The notes: generated by a model from the letters alone, not told the origin. Shown: positions 19,556 through 28,837, numbered from the stretch's first letter. The stretch is 64,000 nt of DNA from Providencia burhodogranariea DSM 19968 (GCF_000314855.2 NZ_KB233223.1:474148-538147), one strand, 5' to 3'. Program-made: numbers and translations.

Positions 19556-20506
19556 ATGAACCAGTTATCAGTATTAGTTGTGGTAGAACACGACAATCAA
19601 ACTATCAAATCTTCAACCTATCACAGTGTGACCGCGGCGAAGCAAATGCTAGCAGGTCAAGGCTATCTACATTTATTAGTCGCTGGTCATCAGTGTGAAA
19701 AAATAGCGGAACTTGCAGCAAAAATAGGGGGCGCTGAAAAAGTTATCCTCATTGATAGCAGCGAACTTAGCCATCAACTCGCAGAATCAATGACAGATGC
19801 AATAGTGTCCATAGCCAAGGATTATAGCCATTTAATTTTCCCCGCAACGACATTTGGTAAAAACATCGCGCCACGGGTAGCCGCGACACTAGGTATCGCT
19901 CAAATTTCTGATATTACAGAAGTGATTGATGCACAAACTTTTATCCGTCCAATTTATGCAGGTAATGCGCTCGCTACAGTACAGAATAATGGCCATCAGG
20001 TTGTATTGACAATACGTAGTTCGGCATTTTTAGCTGCCGTAGATACACCAGATATTGTCGCAATTGAAAAACATTCAGTTAGTGGTCTGAACCAATTAGC
20101 TCAACTCAAAAGCCAGTCATTAACTCAAGTCAGTCGTGCTGAGTTAAGTTCGGCAAAAATTGTAATATCGGGTGGTCGAGGGCTAAGTTCTGGGGAAAAT
20201 TTCGCACTGTTAGAATCAATCGCAGACAAGCTAGGTGCAGCTATTGGGGCTTCAAGAGCCGCAGTTGATGCCGGCTATGTACCGAATGACTACCAAGTTG
20301 GGCAGACGGGTAAAATTATCGCACCCGATCTATACATCGCAGTGGGGATCTCAGGCGCTATCCAACATATTGCCGGAATGAAAGAAAGCAAAGTGATAGT
20401 TGCAATCAATAGTGATCCGGATGCACCTATTTTCCAAATCGCGGATTATGGCATCGTTGGCGATCTGTTTGAGATCTTACCTGAATTCGATAAAGCGCTG
20501 GCATAA
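19556..20506 (+). CDS. etfA: Electron transfer flavoprotein alpha subunit
   Basis: FAD-binding subunit of ETF, 316 aa. The C-terminal FAD domain shows [39 protein letters not shown] (in part [15 protein letters not shown]) and [18 protein letters not shown] with [15 protein letters not shown]. The RBS AGGGAGA precedes the ATG. It sits between etfB and the ETF-QO gene with short gaps, a single transcription unit. Confidence 0.94.
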   Translation: MNQLSVLVVVEHDNQTIKSSTYHSVTAAKQMLAGQGYLHLLVAGHQCEKIAELAAKIGGAEKVILIDSSELSHQLAESMTDAIVSIAKDYSHLIFPATTFGKNIAPRVAATLGIAQISDITEVIDAQTFIRPIYAGNALATVQNNGHQVVLTIRSSAFLAAVDTPDIVAIEKHSVSGLNQLAQLKSQSLTQVSRAELSSAKIVISGGRGLSSGENFALLESIADKLGAAIGASRAAVDAGYVPNDYQVGQTGKIIAPDLYIAVGISGAIQHIAGMKESKVIVAINSDPDAPIFQIADYGIVGDLFEILPEFDKALA

Positions 20507-20517
20507 GGGAGTTGATC

Positions 20518-22200
20518 ATGACTATCGACAATAGTGTCAATATAAATGGGGCTCCCGAGCGGGAATCGATGGAATTTGATGTCCTGATTGTCGGTGGTGG
20601 GCCAGCAGGGCTATCAGCAGCTATACGCTTAAAGCAACTTGCGTTAGAAACAAAGACCGAACTGTCTGTCTGTTTGATAGATAAAGGCGCAGAAATTGGT
20701 GCTCATATTTTGTCGGGTGCCGTTATTGATCCTCGCGCGCTTGATGAATTATTACCGAATTGGCAACAAATTGTCTCTAACCAATTAACCCAAGTGACAG
20801 AAGATAGTTTTCTATGGTTAAAACCGCATAAAGCTAGTCGGTTGCCATTAGCATTGTTACCTGCAAGTTTAAAAAATAGTGGCAATTTGATTGGTAGTCT
20901 TGGGCAAGTTTGCTCGGCATTAGCGATAGAAGCAGAGCAACTAGGTATTGATGTATTTGCTGGATTTGCTGCGACAGAGATTCTGTATGATCAATCAGGT
21001 TCTGTTATAGGCGTTACAACGGGTGATATGGGGCTTGATAAATCAGGTAACCCAACGTCGATTTACCAAGCGGGTATGAATTTACTGGCAAAAATGACGC
21101 TATTTGCTGAAGGTTGTCGTGGGCAATTAGGTAAACAGTTAATTGAGCAATTTGATTTATCTGCTAATTGCGGTAAACAAACTTATGGCCTTGGTTTAAA
21201 GGAAATTTGGCAGATCCCAAAAGAGCAACATCAACCTGGATTAGTTGTCCATTCTATTGGTTGGCCCTTAGATAATGATACCTATGGCGGTGGTTTCGCT
21301 TACCATTATGGCAATAATCTCGTTGCTGTCGGTTTAGTCGTCGGGCTTAATTATGAGAATCCTTATTTATCACCATTTGATGAATTTCAACGCCTTAAAA
21401 CACATCCTTCATTTAGTACTTTTTTAAGTGGCGGTGAGCGGGTGAGTTATGGTGCTAGAACGCTTGTTGCTGGCGGATTAGCTGCATTGCCTGAACTTAG
21501 TTTCCCCGGTGGGGCTCTGATTGGTGATGATGCGGGTTTTTTGAATGCAGCTCGTATTAAAGGTAGTCACTGTGCGATGAAAAGTGGAATGCTTGCTGCT
21601 GAAGCTTTTTTTGACTCCATCACTAATGAAAATATTGATGATGCTAAGTTTAAGCTTCAATATCAGCAAAAATTTGAACAAAGCTGGCTTTATGATGAAC
21701 TATACCAAACACGAAATTTTAAGCCTTATATGAAAAAAGGCCTATATTTTGGTTCGTTATTATTTGGCGCTGAACAATTTTTGTTAAAAGGCCGCACTCC
21801 GTGGACACTGAAATTAAAACAATCCGACCATGAAGTATTAAAAGAGGCTAAAAATTTTCAACCGATTAAATATCCAAAACCAGATGGTATTTTGACATTT
21901 GATAAGCCTTCTTCTGTCTTTCTATCAAACACTAACCATGCAGAAGAGCAGCCTTGCCATCTACAATTACGGGATAAACATATCCCTATTAATGTGAATT
22001 TATCTAAGTATGCTGCACCCGAAATTCGTTATTGTCCTGCTGGTGTTTATGAAATAGTCGGTGAAAAAGAGCAAGAAAAATTACAGATCAACGCGCAAAA
22101 CTGTTTGCATTGTAAAGCCTGTGACATTAAAGATCCGACACAAAACATCAGATGGACGGCTCCACAGGGTGGTGAAGGTCCTATTTATCAAGGGATGTGA
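20518..22200 (+). CDS. Electron transfer flavoprotein-ubiquinone oxidoreductase
   Basis: Membrane-associated FAD and 4Fe-4S enzyme that reoxidises ETF and reduces ubiquinone. The ATG at 20518 (after GGGAG) is preferred to an upstream TTG. The FAD site FDVLIVGGGPAGLSAAIRL is near residues 19-37; SGAVIDPRALDELLPNW follows; the central GDDAGFLNAARIKGSHCAMKSG (in part) and a C-terminal ferredoxin-like domain with CPAGVY and NCLHCKACDIKDPTQNIRW give the four cluster cysteines. 560 aa, the one-piece ETF-QO rather than separate FixC and FixX. This favours electron flow from a substrate into the quinone pool. Confidence 0.95.
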   Translation: MTIDNSVNINGAPERESMEFDVLIVGGGPAGLSAAIRLKQLALETKTELSVCLIDKGAEIGAHILSGAVIDPRALDELLPNWQQIVSNQLTQVTEDSFLWLKPHKASRLPLALLPASLKNSGNLIGSLGQVCSALAIEAEQLGIDVFAGFAATEILYDQSGSVIGVTTGDMGLDKSGNPTSIYQAGMNLLAKMTLFAEGCRGQLGKQLIEQFDLSANCGKQTYGLGLKEIWQIPKEQHQPGLVVHSIGWPLDNDTYGGGFAYHYGNNLVAVGLVVGLNYENPYLSPFDEFQRLKTHPSFSTFLSGGERVSYGARTLVAGGLAALPELSFPGGALIGDDAGFLNAARIKGSHCAMKSGMLAAEAFFDSITNENIDDAKFKLQYQQKFEQSWLYDELYQTRNFKPYMKKGLYFGSLLFGAEQFLLKGRTPWTLKLKQSDHEVLKEAKNFQPIKYPKPDGILTFDKPSSVFLSNTNHAEEQPCHLQLRDKHIPINVNLSKYAAPEIRYCPAGVYEIVGEKEQEKLQINAQNCLHCKACDIKDPTQNIRWTAPQGGEGPIYQGM

Positions 22201-22278
22201 AATCATTTTGTTGTGATGTACGAATGGAATAGATGTGTTTGTTGATACGGATGTTTTTAAAGCTTTATCAGTCGCTTT

Positions 22279-22301
22279 GGGGCAGAATTGCCCCTTTTTT
22301 T
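22279..22301 (+). terminator. Intrinsic terminator after the ETF-QO gene
   Basis: GGGGCA (22279-22284), loop GAAT, TGCCCC (22289-22294), then seven T. A classic terminator placed between the convergent ETF-QO and hutC-like genes. Confidence 0.9.
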
Positions 22302-22336
22302 ATTGGTTTGCTGATTAAGTCGTATTTACAAACAAT

Positions 22337-23053
22337 TCACGAATTATCTATGCGAGAATGCAGTTTTAATTTGTAACGAGACCCCGCAGTTACCATATTG
22401 ACATAACTGATCAAAGTTGTACCAGTCCAAGTACGACGGCTAAGCTGTAAACAAGGAGATCCTTCTTTAATTGACAGTGATTGAGCTATGACTTTGGTCG
22501 ATAAGGCTACTTCTATCATGTGTTCCATTTCACTAACAGGAAAATGCCGTTGTAAATAGCCACTGGGTGTTTCAGTATCACCAAATTGCTGCTTAACAAA
22601 ATCAGGCACAATAGCATGATTTACATAGCGTTCTTCAAGCATTAATGGAATATCATTTTCAAAGTGTAATACTTTGCAATAGCCAATATCGCTACCTTCC
22701 ATGACATCAAGCTGTAATGCAATTTCTGCTGAAGCTGCTATTACTTTTAGTTGTAATTGATGACCACTATATTTATTACCACTCAATGATATCTCATCGA
22801 AAATATCAAAAGCTTTGGTAACAGGAAGTTCATGCTTTAGCGAGGCTACAAATGTTCCTTTGCCTGCTTTACGGCTAAGAATACCTTTTTGACTGAGCTC
22901 AGAAATAGCTTTATTGACTGTCATTCGGCTTACATTAAATTGAGCGCATAGCTCTAGTTCTGTTGGTATTTGTGTTTCAGGTTTAAAAATACCTAAATCA
23001 ATACTGCGCAAAATATAAGATTGAATTTGTTTGTATGCCGGTTGTGAGGTCAT
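22337..23053 (-). CDS. hutC: GntR/HutC-family transcriptional repressor (UTRA domain)
   Basis: 238-aa regulator. The N-terminal winged helix has PTELELCAQFNVSRMTVNKAISELSQKG and GKGTFVAS, and the C-terminal UTRA ligand domain has HFENDIPLMLEERYVNH, PSGYLQRHFPVSEMEH and CLQLSRRTWTG. The UTRA stretch closely resembles Pseudomonas HutC, whose inducer is urocanate. It is convergent with the ETF-QO gene and so ends the hutU-type cluster; TGTATATACA boxes lie upstream of hutU. Inferred role: urocanate-relieved repression of the cluster. The symbol rests on family resemblance. Confidence 0.85.
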   Translation of the reverse strand: MTSQPAYKQIQSYILRSIDLGIFKPETQIPTELELCAQFNVSRMTVNKAISELSQKGILSRKAGKGTFVASLKHELPVTKAFDIFDEISLSGNKYSGHQLQLKVIAASAEIALQLDVMEGSDIGYCKVLHFENDIPLMLEERYVNHAIVPDFVKQQFGDTETPSGYLQRHFPVSEMEHMIEVALSTKVIAQSLSIKEGSPCLQLSRRTWTGTTLISYVNMVTAGSRYKLKLHSRIDNS

Positions 23054-23168
23054 CGTAATTATTTAATCGGTGTCAGTGATAATAAAGGTTAGAGGAAATT
23101 CATAATCTCCGGTTTGTGTGGGGCTTATCTGCAGCCTGCACAAGTTTAACAGTAAATGACCGCTTTAC

Positions 23169-23394
23169 TAGGGGCGGTTGATCTTTGGAGGTCGATTTTT
23201 ATGCGAATTGCGCGTATTTTAATCAGTGTGAGTGGCTCGCCGTCTAGTGAACTAGGTAAGAGCCGCTCAACACTGCGAAAAATCACTTTTAATCAAAGTT
23301 AAAGGGCATTTTTTATTCATATTTTGAATTTATAATAATGTTTTTTAATTATCTAAATACGTCACATATTATGTTACGGTTATTTCAATTAACG
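23169..23394 (+). repeat. Dispersed intergenic repeat, copy 1
   Basis: The left part (TAGGGGCGGTTGATCTTT) matches the element at 14229. From GAGTGGCTCGCCGTCTAGTG onward it aligns with 27061-27234 in the same orientation, including TCTAGTGAACTAGG, CCGCTCAA and ATGTTTTTTAATTAT. It also holds a hairpin of GAGTGGCTC with GAGCCGCTC. It lies between hutC and the MFS gene. Confidence 0.6.
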
Positions 23395-23426
23395 AATTTA
23401 GTTGAATTATTCTGGATATTAAATAA

Positions 23427-23458
23427 CGATAAAAACGGACATAAGCCCGTTTTTATCG
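23427..23458 (-). terminator. Intrinsic terminator of the MFS gene
   Basis: Perfect 12-bp stem CGATAAAAACGG / CCGTTTTTATCG just downstream of the MFS stop on the minus strand, followed on that strand by TTATTT. It isolates hutC from MFS transcription. Confidence 0.75.
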
Positions 23459-23475
23459 ATGATTATTCATCGTGA

Positions 23476-24762
23476 TTATGTTTTTTTAGGCAGTAGGAAT
23501 ACCGCTAATGCAGCAATAATTGCGACAATGGAAAAAGCAATAAAGTTCCAACTACTCGCAATACCAAGGCTAGCAATATATGCACCAAACATTGGTCCTG
23601 ACATTGCGCCTATACGTGAGAAGCTTAGCGCCCAACCCGTAGCAGAAGCTCGTACATTGGCTGGATAGTAATTTGCAATATAGCCCGTGAGTATTAGAGC
23701 TGCTGAAATACTACCAACACCAGCAAATGCGACTAATAGATAATTTACAAAGATATTTTGCTTAAATACCAGCGCACCAACACCAATCGCACCGAGTAAA
23801 AAGAAGAATGAAACTGAACCTCTGACACCATATTTATCTGCAATTTTTCCTAAGAATAACCCACCTAGTGCAGAAGCTAAACTAAATACAATTAGGAAAG
23901 TAAGGCTCGAACCTAAATTATAACCTTCTTTACGCATAATAGAAGGTAGCCAAGTATTTAATCCATAAACAAGCAGCATGCCACAGAATAAAGCAACCCA
24001 AAAACAAGTCGTTGCTCGCAAGTGCTTCCATGCGAAGACAACGGATACAATATCTTTGAGGCTTTGTTTTGGTTGTTCTTGTTTAGTTGGAGCTTGATAA
24101 TTCATATCGAGTTTTTGTGCGAGATCTTTAGCTTGAGAGTGTAATCCTTTATTTGAAAGGTATTCTAAGGACTCAGGTAAAATACGAGCCATTGGCCAAA
24201 TGAGTAATAATGGTAGAGCGCCAAATGCAATGACACTACGCCAACCAAATTGCTCCAATAACCAAATAGCAACTAATGCAGCACTGAGGATACCAAGAGA
24301 ATAACCTGAATACATAATACCGTAATTAAAAGAGCGTTTTTCAGGTGGTGAATATTCGATTGTTAATGCTGCGGCTACAGGAATTACGCCGCCTAATCCG
24401 ATTCCACCAATAAAACGCATTATTCCAAAAACCCAAGGTGTTGGTGCAAGTGCTGCACCTAGCATCGTTAATGAAAACAGAGTCACACACAGAAGTAACA
24501 TGAGACGCCGACCATAAAGTTCACTTAACGTACCAATAATAAAAGCACCAAAAAACATACCCACTAGCGCATAGCTACTTAATGCGCCAAGTTCTAAAGG
24601 TGAAAGATCCCATTGCCTGTATTCTGCTAGTGTTGGTAATACTGCTCCCATCACACCAACATCATAGCCTTCAAATAAAATACTCATCCAGCAAATCAGT
24701 AAAACTTTAAACGTCGTTCTTTTGGAGCCGAATGTTGTAACCGCAGGTGCTTGTAATGTCAT
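23476..24762 (-). CDS. MFS transporter, aromatic acid:H+ symporter (AAHS) type
   Basis: 428 aa with about twelve membrane helices. The AAHS motif EGYDVGVMGAVLPTL is in helix 1, the MFS loop GTLSELYGRR lies between helices 2 and 3, and GGIGLGGVIPVAAALTIEYSPPEKR follows. The central cytoplasmic loop and second half (KIADKYGVRG) are intact. AAHS members import aromatic or heteroaromatic carboxylates such as benzoate, 4-hydroxybenzoate or phenylpropionates. Beside the hutU cluster it could import imidazole propionate; being divergent from tnaA it could instead belong to aromatic amino acid metabolism. It is not a TnaB-type tryptophan permease. Confidence 0.85.
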   Translation of the reverse strand: MTLQAPAVTTFGSKRTTFKVLLICWMSILFEGYDVGVMGAVLPTLAEYRQWDLSPLELGALSSYALVGMFFGAFIIGTLSELYGRRLMLLLCVTLFSLTMLGAALAPTPWVFGIMRFIGGIGLGGVIPVAAALTIEYSPPEKRSFNYGIMYSGYSLGILSAALVAIWLLEQFGWRSVIAFGALPLLLIWPMARILPESLEYLSNKGLHSQAKDLAQKLDMNYQAPTKQEQPKQSLKDIVSVVFAWKHLRATTCFWVALFCGMLLVYGLNTWLPSIMRKEGYNLGSSLTFLIVFSLASALGGLFLGKIADKYGVRGSVSFFFLLGAIGVGALVFKQNIFVNYLLVAFAGVGSISAALILTGYIANYYPANVRASATGWALSFSRIGAMSGPMFGAYIASLGIASSWNFIAFSIVAIIAALAVFLLPKKT

Positions 24763-25446
24763 AATTGATTATCTCATTGTGAGCGATTAATACCGTTTCA
24801 AATGGCGCATGTGTTATGTGTTATTAACTAAGAAATGGCATTTACTACACTCAGCTTTTCTATGAAAAAGTACAATCAACTATGTTATTAAAGCGTTAAA
24901 TTCATGCAGTAAATGGATAGTATCTGCATTCCAACCTTAATAACCATATTATATAAAAGGGTATTTATGCTGAATTTCTAGATTTATGCTGTTTAAATAA
25001 ATATATATCTAATAATTTTTTAGAAATATCTAAACTAGATTATATTTTATAAATATAGTTAAAATAAAATCTGTCAAATAATTGAAATGATATAAAGGAG
25101 ATTGAGCTATGTAGGGAATTTAAATAAAACGTTCATATGATTAGATGAATTAAATATAGTAAATACACAATGAAATATTAAAATAAATTAGATTTACTTA
25201 AGTTTAATTAATCAGCCTAGTTATTATTATAATTGTTAAATATTAGTGAGATATAGTTTGTTTATATTGTGATGTTGGTCAAATTGTTTTTTCTAAGTTA
25301 GTTAATAGTGTGATGTGGATGCAGGAATATGATAATGGTGATTATAATATTTAGCTGCCTGTTATATACATAATACTAGCTGTTGTACTAATTCCTTAAT
25401 TGAGGAATTATAGCATTTAATTAATTATTGCTATCAAGGGGGGTAT
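24763..25446. promoter_or_regulatory. Divergent AT-rich region MFS gene / tna leader
   Basis: About 680 bp with no gene. It contains a CRP-like site at 25268-25283 and a plausible -10 TATGAT at 25328-25333, which would start transcription near 25340, about 64 bp after the CRP centre. This is close to the -61.5 arrangement of E. coli tna. Confidence 0.55.
25268..25283 (+). promoter_or_regulatory. Predicted CRP site of the tna operon
   Basis: TGTGA, 6-nt spacer, TCAAA: nine of ten half-site positions match TGTGA-N6-TCACA. tna operons are catabolite-repressed through CRP. Confidence 0.6.
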
Positions 25447-25494
25447 ATGAAAAAATGGTTTAATATCGATGTTCTTTTAACTTTTATCTCATAA
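25447..25494 (+). CDS. tnaC: TnaC-like leader peptide (15 codons)
   Basis: Encodes MKKWFNIDVLLTFIS, with a strong RBS (AAGGGGGG) just upstream, 99 nt before tnaA. The KWFNID motif is identical to that of E. coli TnaC (Trp12 to Asp16), the part needed for tryptophan-induced ribosome stalling that prevents Rho termination before tnaA. Odd feature: with Trp4 aligned to Trp12, the position of the essential Pro24 is the stop codon TAA, so the proline is missing and the peptide is shorter than known leaders. An upstream in-frame stop excludes a longer N-terminus beyond 25414 with ATG. Confidence 0.7.
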   Translation: MKKWFNIDVLLTFIS

Positions 25495-25593
25495 GTAATC
25501 CTTAGGTTTTCTATCAAATAATTAATTTGTTAATAATAGGTTATATATTTCATATGATTTCATATTATTTAATTAAAAATCAAAGGTATTATT

Positions 25594-26997
25594 ATGGCTA
25601 AAAGAATCGTAGAACCTTTCCGTATTAAAATGGTTGAAAATATTCGTATTCCAACAAGAGAAGAGCGTGAGGCGGCATTAAAGGAAGCCGGTTATAACCC
25701 TTTTTTATTACCGAGTAGCGCTGTTTATATTGATTTGTTGACTGATTCAGGTACTAACGCTATGAGTGACCACCAGTGGGCAGCAATGATCACTGGTGAT
25801 GAAGCCTATGCGGGATCTCGTAACTATTATGATTTAAAAAATAAAATTAAAGAGATGTTTGATTATGATTACACCATCCCAGCCCACCAAGGACGCGGTG
25901 CTGAAAATATGTTATTTCCGGTATTATTGAAAGTTAAACAACAGAAAGGTAGAGTTAATCTCCCTGTATTTATCTCTAATTTTCATTTTGATACTACTGC
26001 TGCCCATATTGAATTAAATGGCTGTAAAGCAATTAATGTTGTTACCGAAAAAGCGTATGACTCTGAAACGTATGATGATTGGAAAGGTAATTTTGATATT
26101 AAAAAGCTGAAAGATAATATCGAAAAATATGGTGATAATAATATAGTCGCAATTGTTTCAACTATTACTTGTAATAGTGCTGGTGGACAGCCAGTTGCAA
26201 TGTCTAATTTAAAAGAAGTTTATGAAATAGCAAAAGAACACAATATCTTTGTGGTAATGGATTCAGCTCGTTTCTGTGAAAATGCATATTTTATTAAAGA
26301 ACGTGATCCTAAATATAAAAATTCGACAATTAAAGATATTATTTTCGATATGTATAAATATGCTGATGCATTGACAATGTCAGCGAAGAAAGACCCGTTA
26401 TTAAATATTGGTGGTTTAGTTGCAATTCGAAATGATGAAAACATTTTTACATTAGCGAGACAGCGTTGTGTACCGATGGAAGGTTTTGTGACCTATGGTG
26501 GTTTAGCCGGACGTGATATTGCTGCAATGGTACAGGGGCTTGAAGAGGGGGCTAATGAAGAGTACCTACACTATCGTATCGGCCAAGTAAAATACTTAGG
26601 TGACCGTTTACGTGAAGCGGATATTCCTATTCAATATCCTACTGGTGGTCATGCGGTATTTGTTGATTGTAAGAAGCTTGTTCCACAAATTCCTGGGGAG
26701 CAATTCCCTGCTCAAGCGGTAATTAATGCACTGTATCTTGAATCTGGTGTTCGTGCTGTTGAGATTGGTTCATTCTTATTAGGCCGCGATCCGGAAACAG
26801 GTAAACAAAAATACGCAGATATGGAGTTCATGCGTTTAACTATCGCAAGGCGTGTGTATACCAATGATCATATGGACTATATCGCAGATGCGTTAATTGG
26901 CCTTAAAGATAAATTTGCTACTCTGAAAGGGTTTGATTTTGAACATGAACCGCCAGTATTAAGGCACTTCACGGCTAGATTAAAACCCATGAAATAA
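25594..26997 (+). CDS. tnaA: Tryptophanase
   Basis: PLP enzyme splitting L-tryptophan to indole, pyruvate and ammonia. 467 aa; very close to the Proteus vulgaris enzyme from memory. The start is [15 protein letters not shown]. It shows [38 protein letters not shown] and [13 protein letters not shown]. The PLP lysine is Lys266 in [21 protein letters not shown] and the [14 protein letters not shown]-terminus separate it from tyrosine phenol-lyase. No tnaB permease gene follows; the next gene is fis on the other strand, 550 bp away. Expected control: CRP plus leader-peptide attenuation. Confidence 0.96.
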   Translation: MAKRIVEPFRIKMVENIRIPTREEREAALKEAGYNPFLLPSSAVYIDLLTDSGTNAMSDHQWAAMITGDEAYAGSRNYYDLKNKIKEMFDYDYTIPAHQGRGAENMLFPVLLKVKQQKGRVNLPVFISNFHFDTTAAHIELNGCKAINVVTEKAYDSETYDDWKGNFDIKKLKDNIEKYGDNNIVAIVSTITCNSAGGQPVAMSNLKEVYEIAKEHNIFVVMDSARFCENAYFIKERDPKYKNSTIKDIIFDMYKYADALTMSAKKDPLLNIGGLVAIRNDENIFTLARQRCVPMEGFVTYGGLAGRDIAAMVQGLEEGANEEYLHYRIGQVKYLGDRLREADIPIQYPTGGHAVFVDCKKLVPQIPGEQFPAQAVINALYLESGVRAVEIGSFLLGRDPETGKQKYADMEFMRLTIARRVYTNDHMDYIADALIGLKDKFATLKGFDFEHEPPVLRHFTARLKPMK

Positions 26998-27488
26998 TAG
27001 CGAATTGAAGTACCCCATAAAGTTAGCCAATTTTATTCGAATTAAAAGTCTTTTTAGTCAAGCGAGTGGTTCGCTGTCTAGTGAACTAGGATCGGGCCGC
27101 TCAATACAGCAAAAATTATTTTTAATCGAACTAGAAAGGGCGTTTTTCATTTATAGTTTAAGTTTGTAGTCATGTTTTTTAATTATTAAAATACGTGACA
27201 TGATTATGCTGCTGTTATTTAAATCAATTAATGCAGTAGGAATAAGTAGAAATATCAACAGTATAGGTGGATTATGTAATGTGAGAACCTTATACTTTTA
27301 TTGTTCAACATAGTGTTATTTTCGAGCTTTTTCTAGTCAGTTTCTTATCGTTGAAATGGGTTACTAATAACCTCATCTATCGAAAGCAGCTCAGTATCAA
27401 ATTATTGAGTTATGTTAACGAAAGGCAGCTAGGACTGAGAAAAATACTTACAGAGCTTAAGTAGAGATTGACAAATATTTATTACCAA
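26998..27488. other. Intergenic region between tnaA and the fis terminator
   Basis: 490 bp without a gene. Its first half is repeat copy 2; the rest is AT-rich with no recognised signal. No intrinsic terminator for tnaA was found. Confidence 0.5.
27036..27234 (+). repeat. Dispersed intergenic repeat, copy 2
   Basis: Aligns with 23190-23394: GAGTGGTTCGCTGTCTAGTG, AACTAGG, GGCCGCTCAATAC, ATGTTTTTTAATTAT and ATACGTGACAT with scattered changes. The left part (TTATTCGAATTAAAAGTCTTT) also matches the element at 14229. With copy 1 it forms direct repeats around the MFS-tnaCA segment. Confidence 0.6.
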
Positions 27489-27520
27489 CAAAAAAGCACT
27501 TCCTGAAAAACAGGAAGTGC
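27489..27520 (-). terminator. Intrinsic terminator of dusB-fis
   Basis: Stem GCACTTCCTG (27496-27505), 5-nt loop, CAGGAAGTGC (27511-27520); on the minus strand it is followed by seven T. Confidence 0.9.
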
Positions 27521-27550
27521 CTTTAAAAACAGCATACTACTGGACTAGGA

Positions 27551-27847
27551 TCAGTTCATGCCGTATTTTTTCAGTTTCTTACGCAGAGTACCGCGGTTGA
27601 TACCCATCATTAGGGCTGCACGGGTCTGGTTTCCACGGGTATATTGCATAACCATGTCCAACAAAGGCTGCTCTACCTCAGCCAATACCAGCTCATATAA
27701 ATCAGTAACATCTTGATTATTTAATTGAGCAAAATAGTTCTTCAGTGCTTGCTTAACTGAATCACGCAACGGTTTTTGAGTTACTTGATCTTGTGAATTT
27801 ACAGTAGCAACGGTTAGTACGTCAGAATTTACGCGTTGTTCGAACAT
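27551..27847 (-). CDS. fis: DNA-binding protein Fis
   Basis: Nucleoid protein and activator of stable RNA promoters, bending DNA as a dimer. 98 aa, the exact family length. The N-terminal beta-hairpin arm region (about residues 1-26) is followed by four helices. The C-terminal helix-turn-helix is [29 protein letters not shown], nearly invariant across enterobacteria. It lies 24 nt downstream of dusB, the conserved dusB-fis operon. Confidence 0.98.
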   Translation of the reverse strand: MFEQRVNSDVLTVATVNSQDQVTQKPLRDSVKQALKNYFAQLNNQDVTDLYELVLAEVEQPLLDMVMQYTRGNQTRAALMMGINRGTLRKKLKKYGMN

Positions 27848-27871
27848 AGTTCTGTCAGCTCTTATCTTTAT

Positions 27872-28837
27872 TTACGCAATGTATTCAAAAAATGCTTCCA
27901 ATACCTCCAGCTGTTCGCTGGCATCCTCTATGGCATTGAATGAGCGCCTAAACTGGTCATCAGGTGCATGCTCCTGTAAATACCAAGAGACATGTTTGCG
28001 CGCTATACGGGCTCCTTTGCCTTGACCATAAAAGTCGTGCAACTCCTGTACGTGCGCTATCATAATGCGCTTCACCTCTGCCACTGGCATTGGCGGCAAC
28101 ATTTCACCTGTGTCCAGATAATGCTGGATTTCCCGAAAGATCCAAGGTCTTCCCTGAGCTGCTCGTCCTACCATCAGGGCATCTGCCCCTGTGTAATCTA
28201 AGACAGCTCTGGCTTTAAGCGGGTCAGTAATATCACCATTGGCAATAACCGGAATGGTAACAGTCTGCTTAACTGCCCGAATATTGACATACTCAGCTTC
28301 ACCATTAAACAAACAAGCTCGGGTCCTGCCGTGAATGGTCAGCGCTTGAATACCACAATCTTCGGCCAATTTGGCAATTTCTATGCAGTTTCGTTCTTCT
28401 GGTGACCAACCTGTGCGGATCTTTAGTGTTACAGGGACATCAACTGCTTTAACCACTGTAGACAGGATAGACTGCACCAAGTCGGGGTAACGCAGCAGAG
28501 CTGAGCCTGCTAACTTACGATTCACTTTCTTAGCTGGACAGCCCATATTGATATCAATGATTTGAGCACCACTCTCAACATTAATTTGAGCAGCGGCAGC
28601 CATTTCATCAGGATCATTGCCAGCTATTTGAACGGAACGTACCCCCGGTTCATCGCGATGGACCATTCTGAGTCTCGATTTGTCTGTCTTCCAAACCTGA
28701 GGGTTAGAAGAAAGCATCTCTGATACTGTCATTCCAGCACCCATGTCATAACAGAGTGACCGAAAAGGTCTATCCGTAATGCCTGCCATGGGGGCAGCAA
28801 TAAGGCAGTTTCGCAACTGATATTGTCCGATTCGCAT
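27872..28837 (-). CDS. dusB: tRNA-dihydrouridine synthase B
   Basis: FMN enzyme reducing uridine in the tRNA D-loop. The start at 28837 ([19 protein letters not shown]) is chosen because it matches E. coli DusB; 24 extra in-frame codons upstream have no counterpart. Marks: [21 protein letters not shown], the catalytic Cys in [18 protein letters not shown], and [10 protein letters not shown] for FMN binding. 321 aa. First gene of dusB-fis, whose growth-rate-controlled promoter should lie just upstream. Confidence 0.95.
   Translation of the reverse strand: MRIGQYQLRNCLIAAPMAGITDRPFRSLCYDMGAGMTVSEMLSSNPQVWKTDKSRLRMVHRDEPGVRSVQIAGNDPDEMAAAAQINVESGAQIIDINMGCPAKKVNRKLAGSALLRYPDLVQSILSTVVKAVDVPVTLKIRTGWSPEERNCIEIAKLAEDCGIQALTIHGRTRACLFNGEAEYVNIRAVKQTVTIPVIANGDITDPLKARAVLDYTGADALMVGRAAQGRPWIFREIQHYLDTGEMLPPMPVAEVKRIMIAHVQELHDFYGQGKGARIARKHVSWYLQEHAPDDQFRRSFNAIEDASEQLEVLEAFFEYIA

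Noticed and set aside
20518-22200. FixC/FixX of a carnitine-reduction system
   Set aside because: FixC and FixX are separate proteins; here one protein includes the C-terminal 4Fe-4S domain with NCLHCKACDIKDPTQNI, typical of ETF-ubiquinone oxidoreductase.
25594-26997. Tyrosine phenol-lyase instead of tryptophanase
   Set aside because: The N-terminus, the length of 467 aa and the C-terminal [10 protein letters not shown] match tryptophanase, and a TnaC-type leader precedes it.
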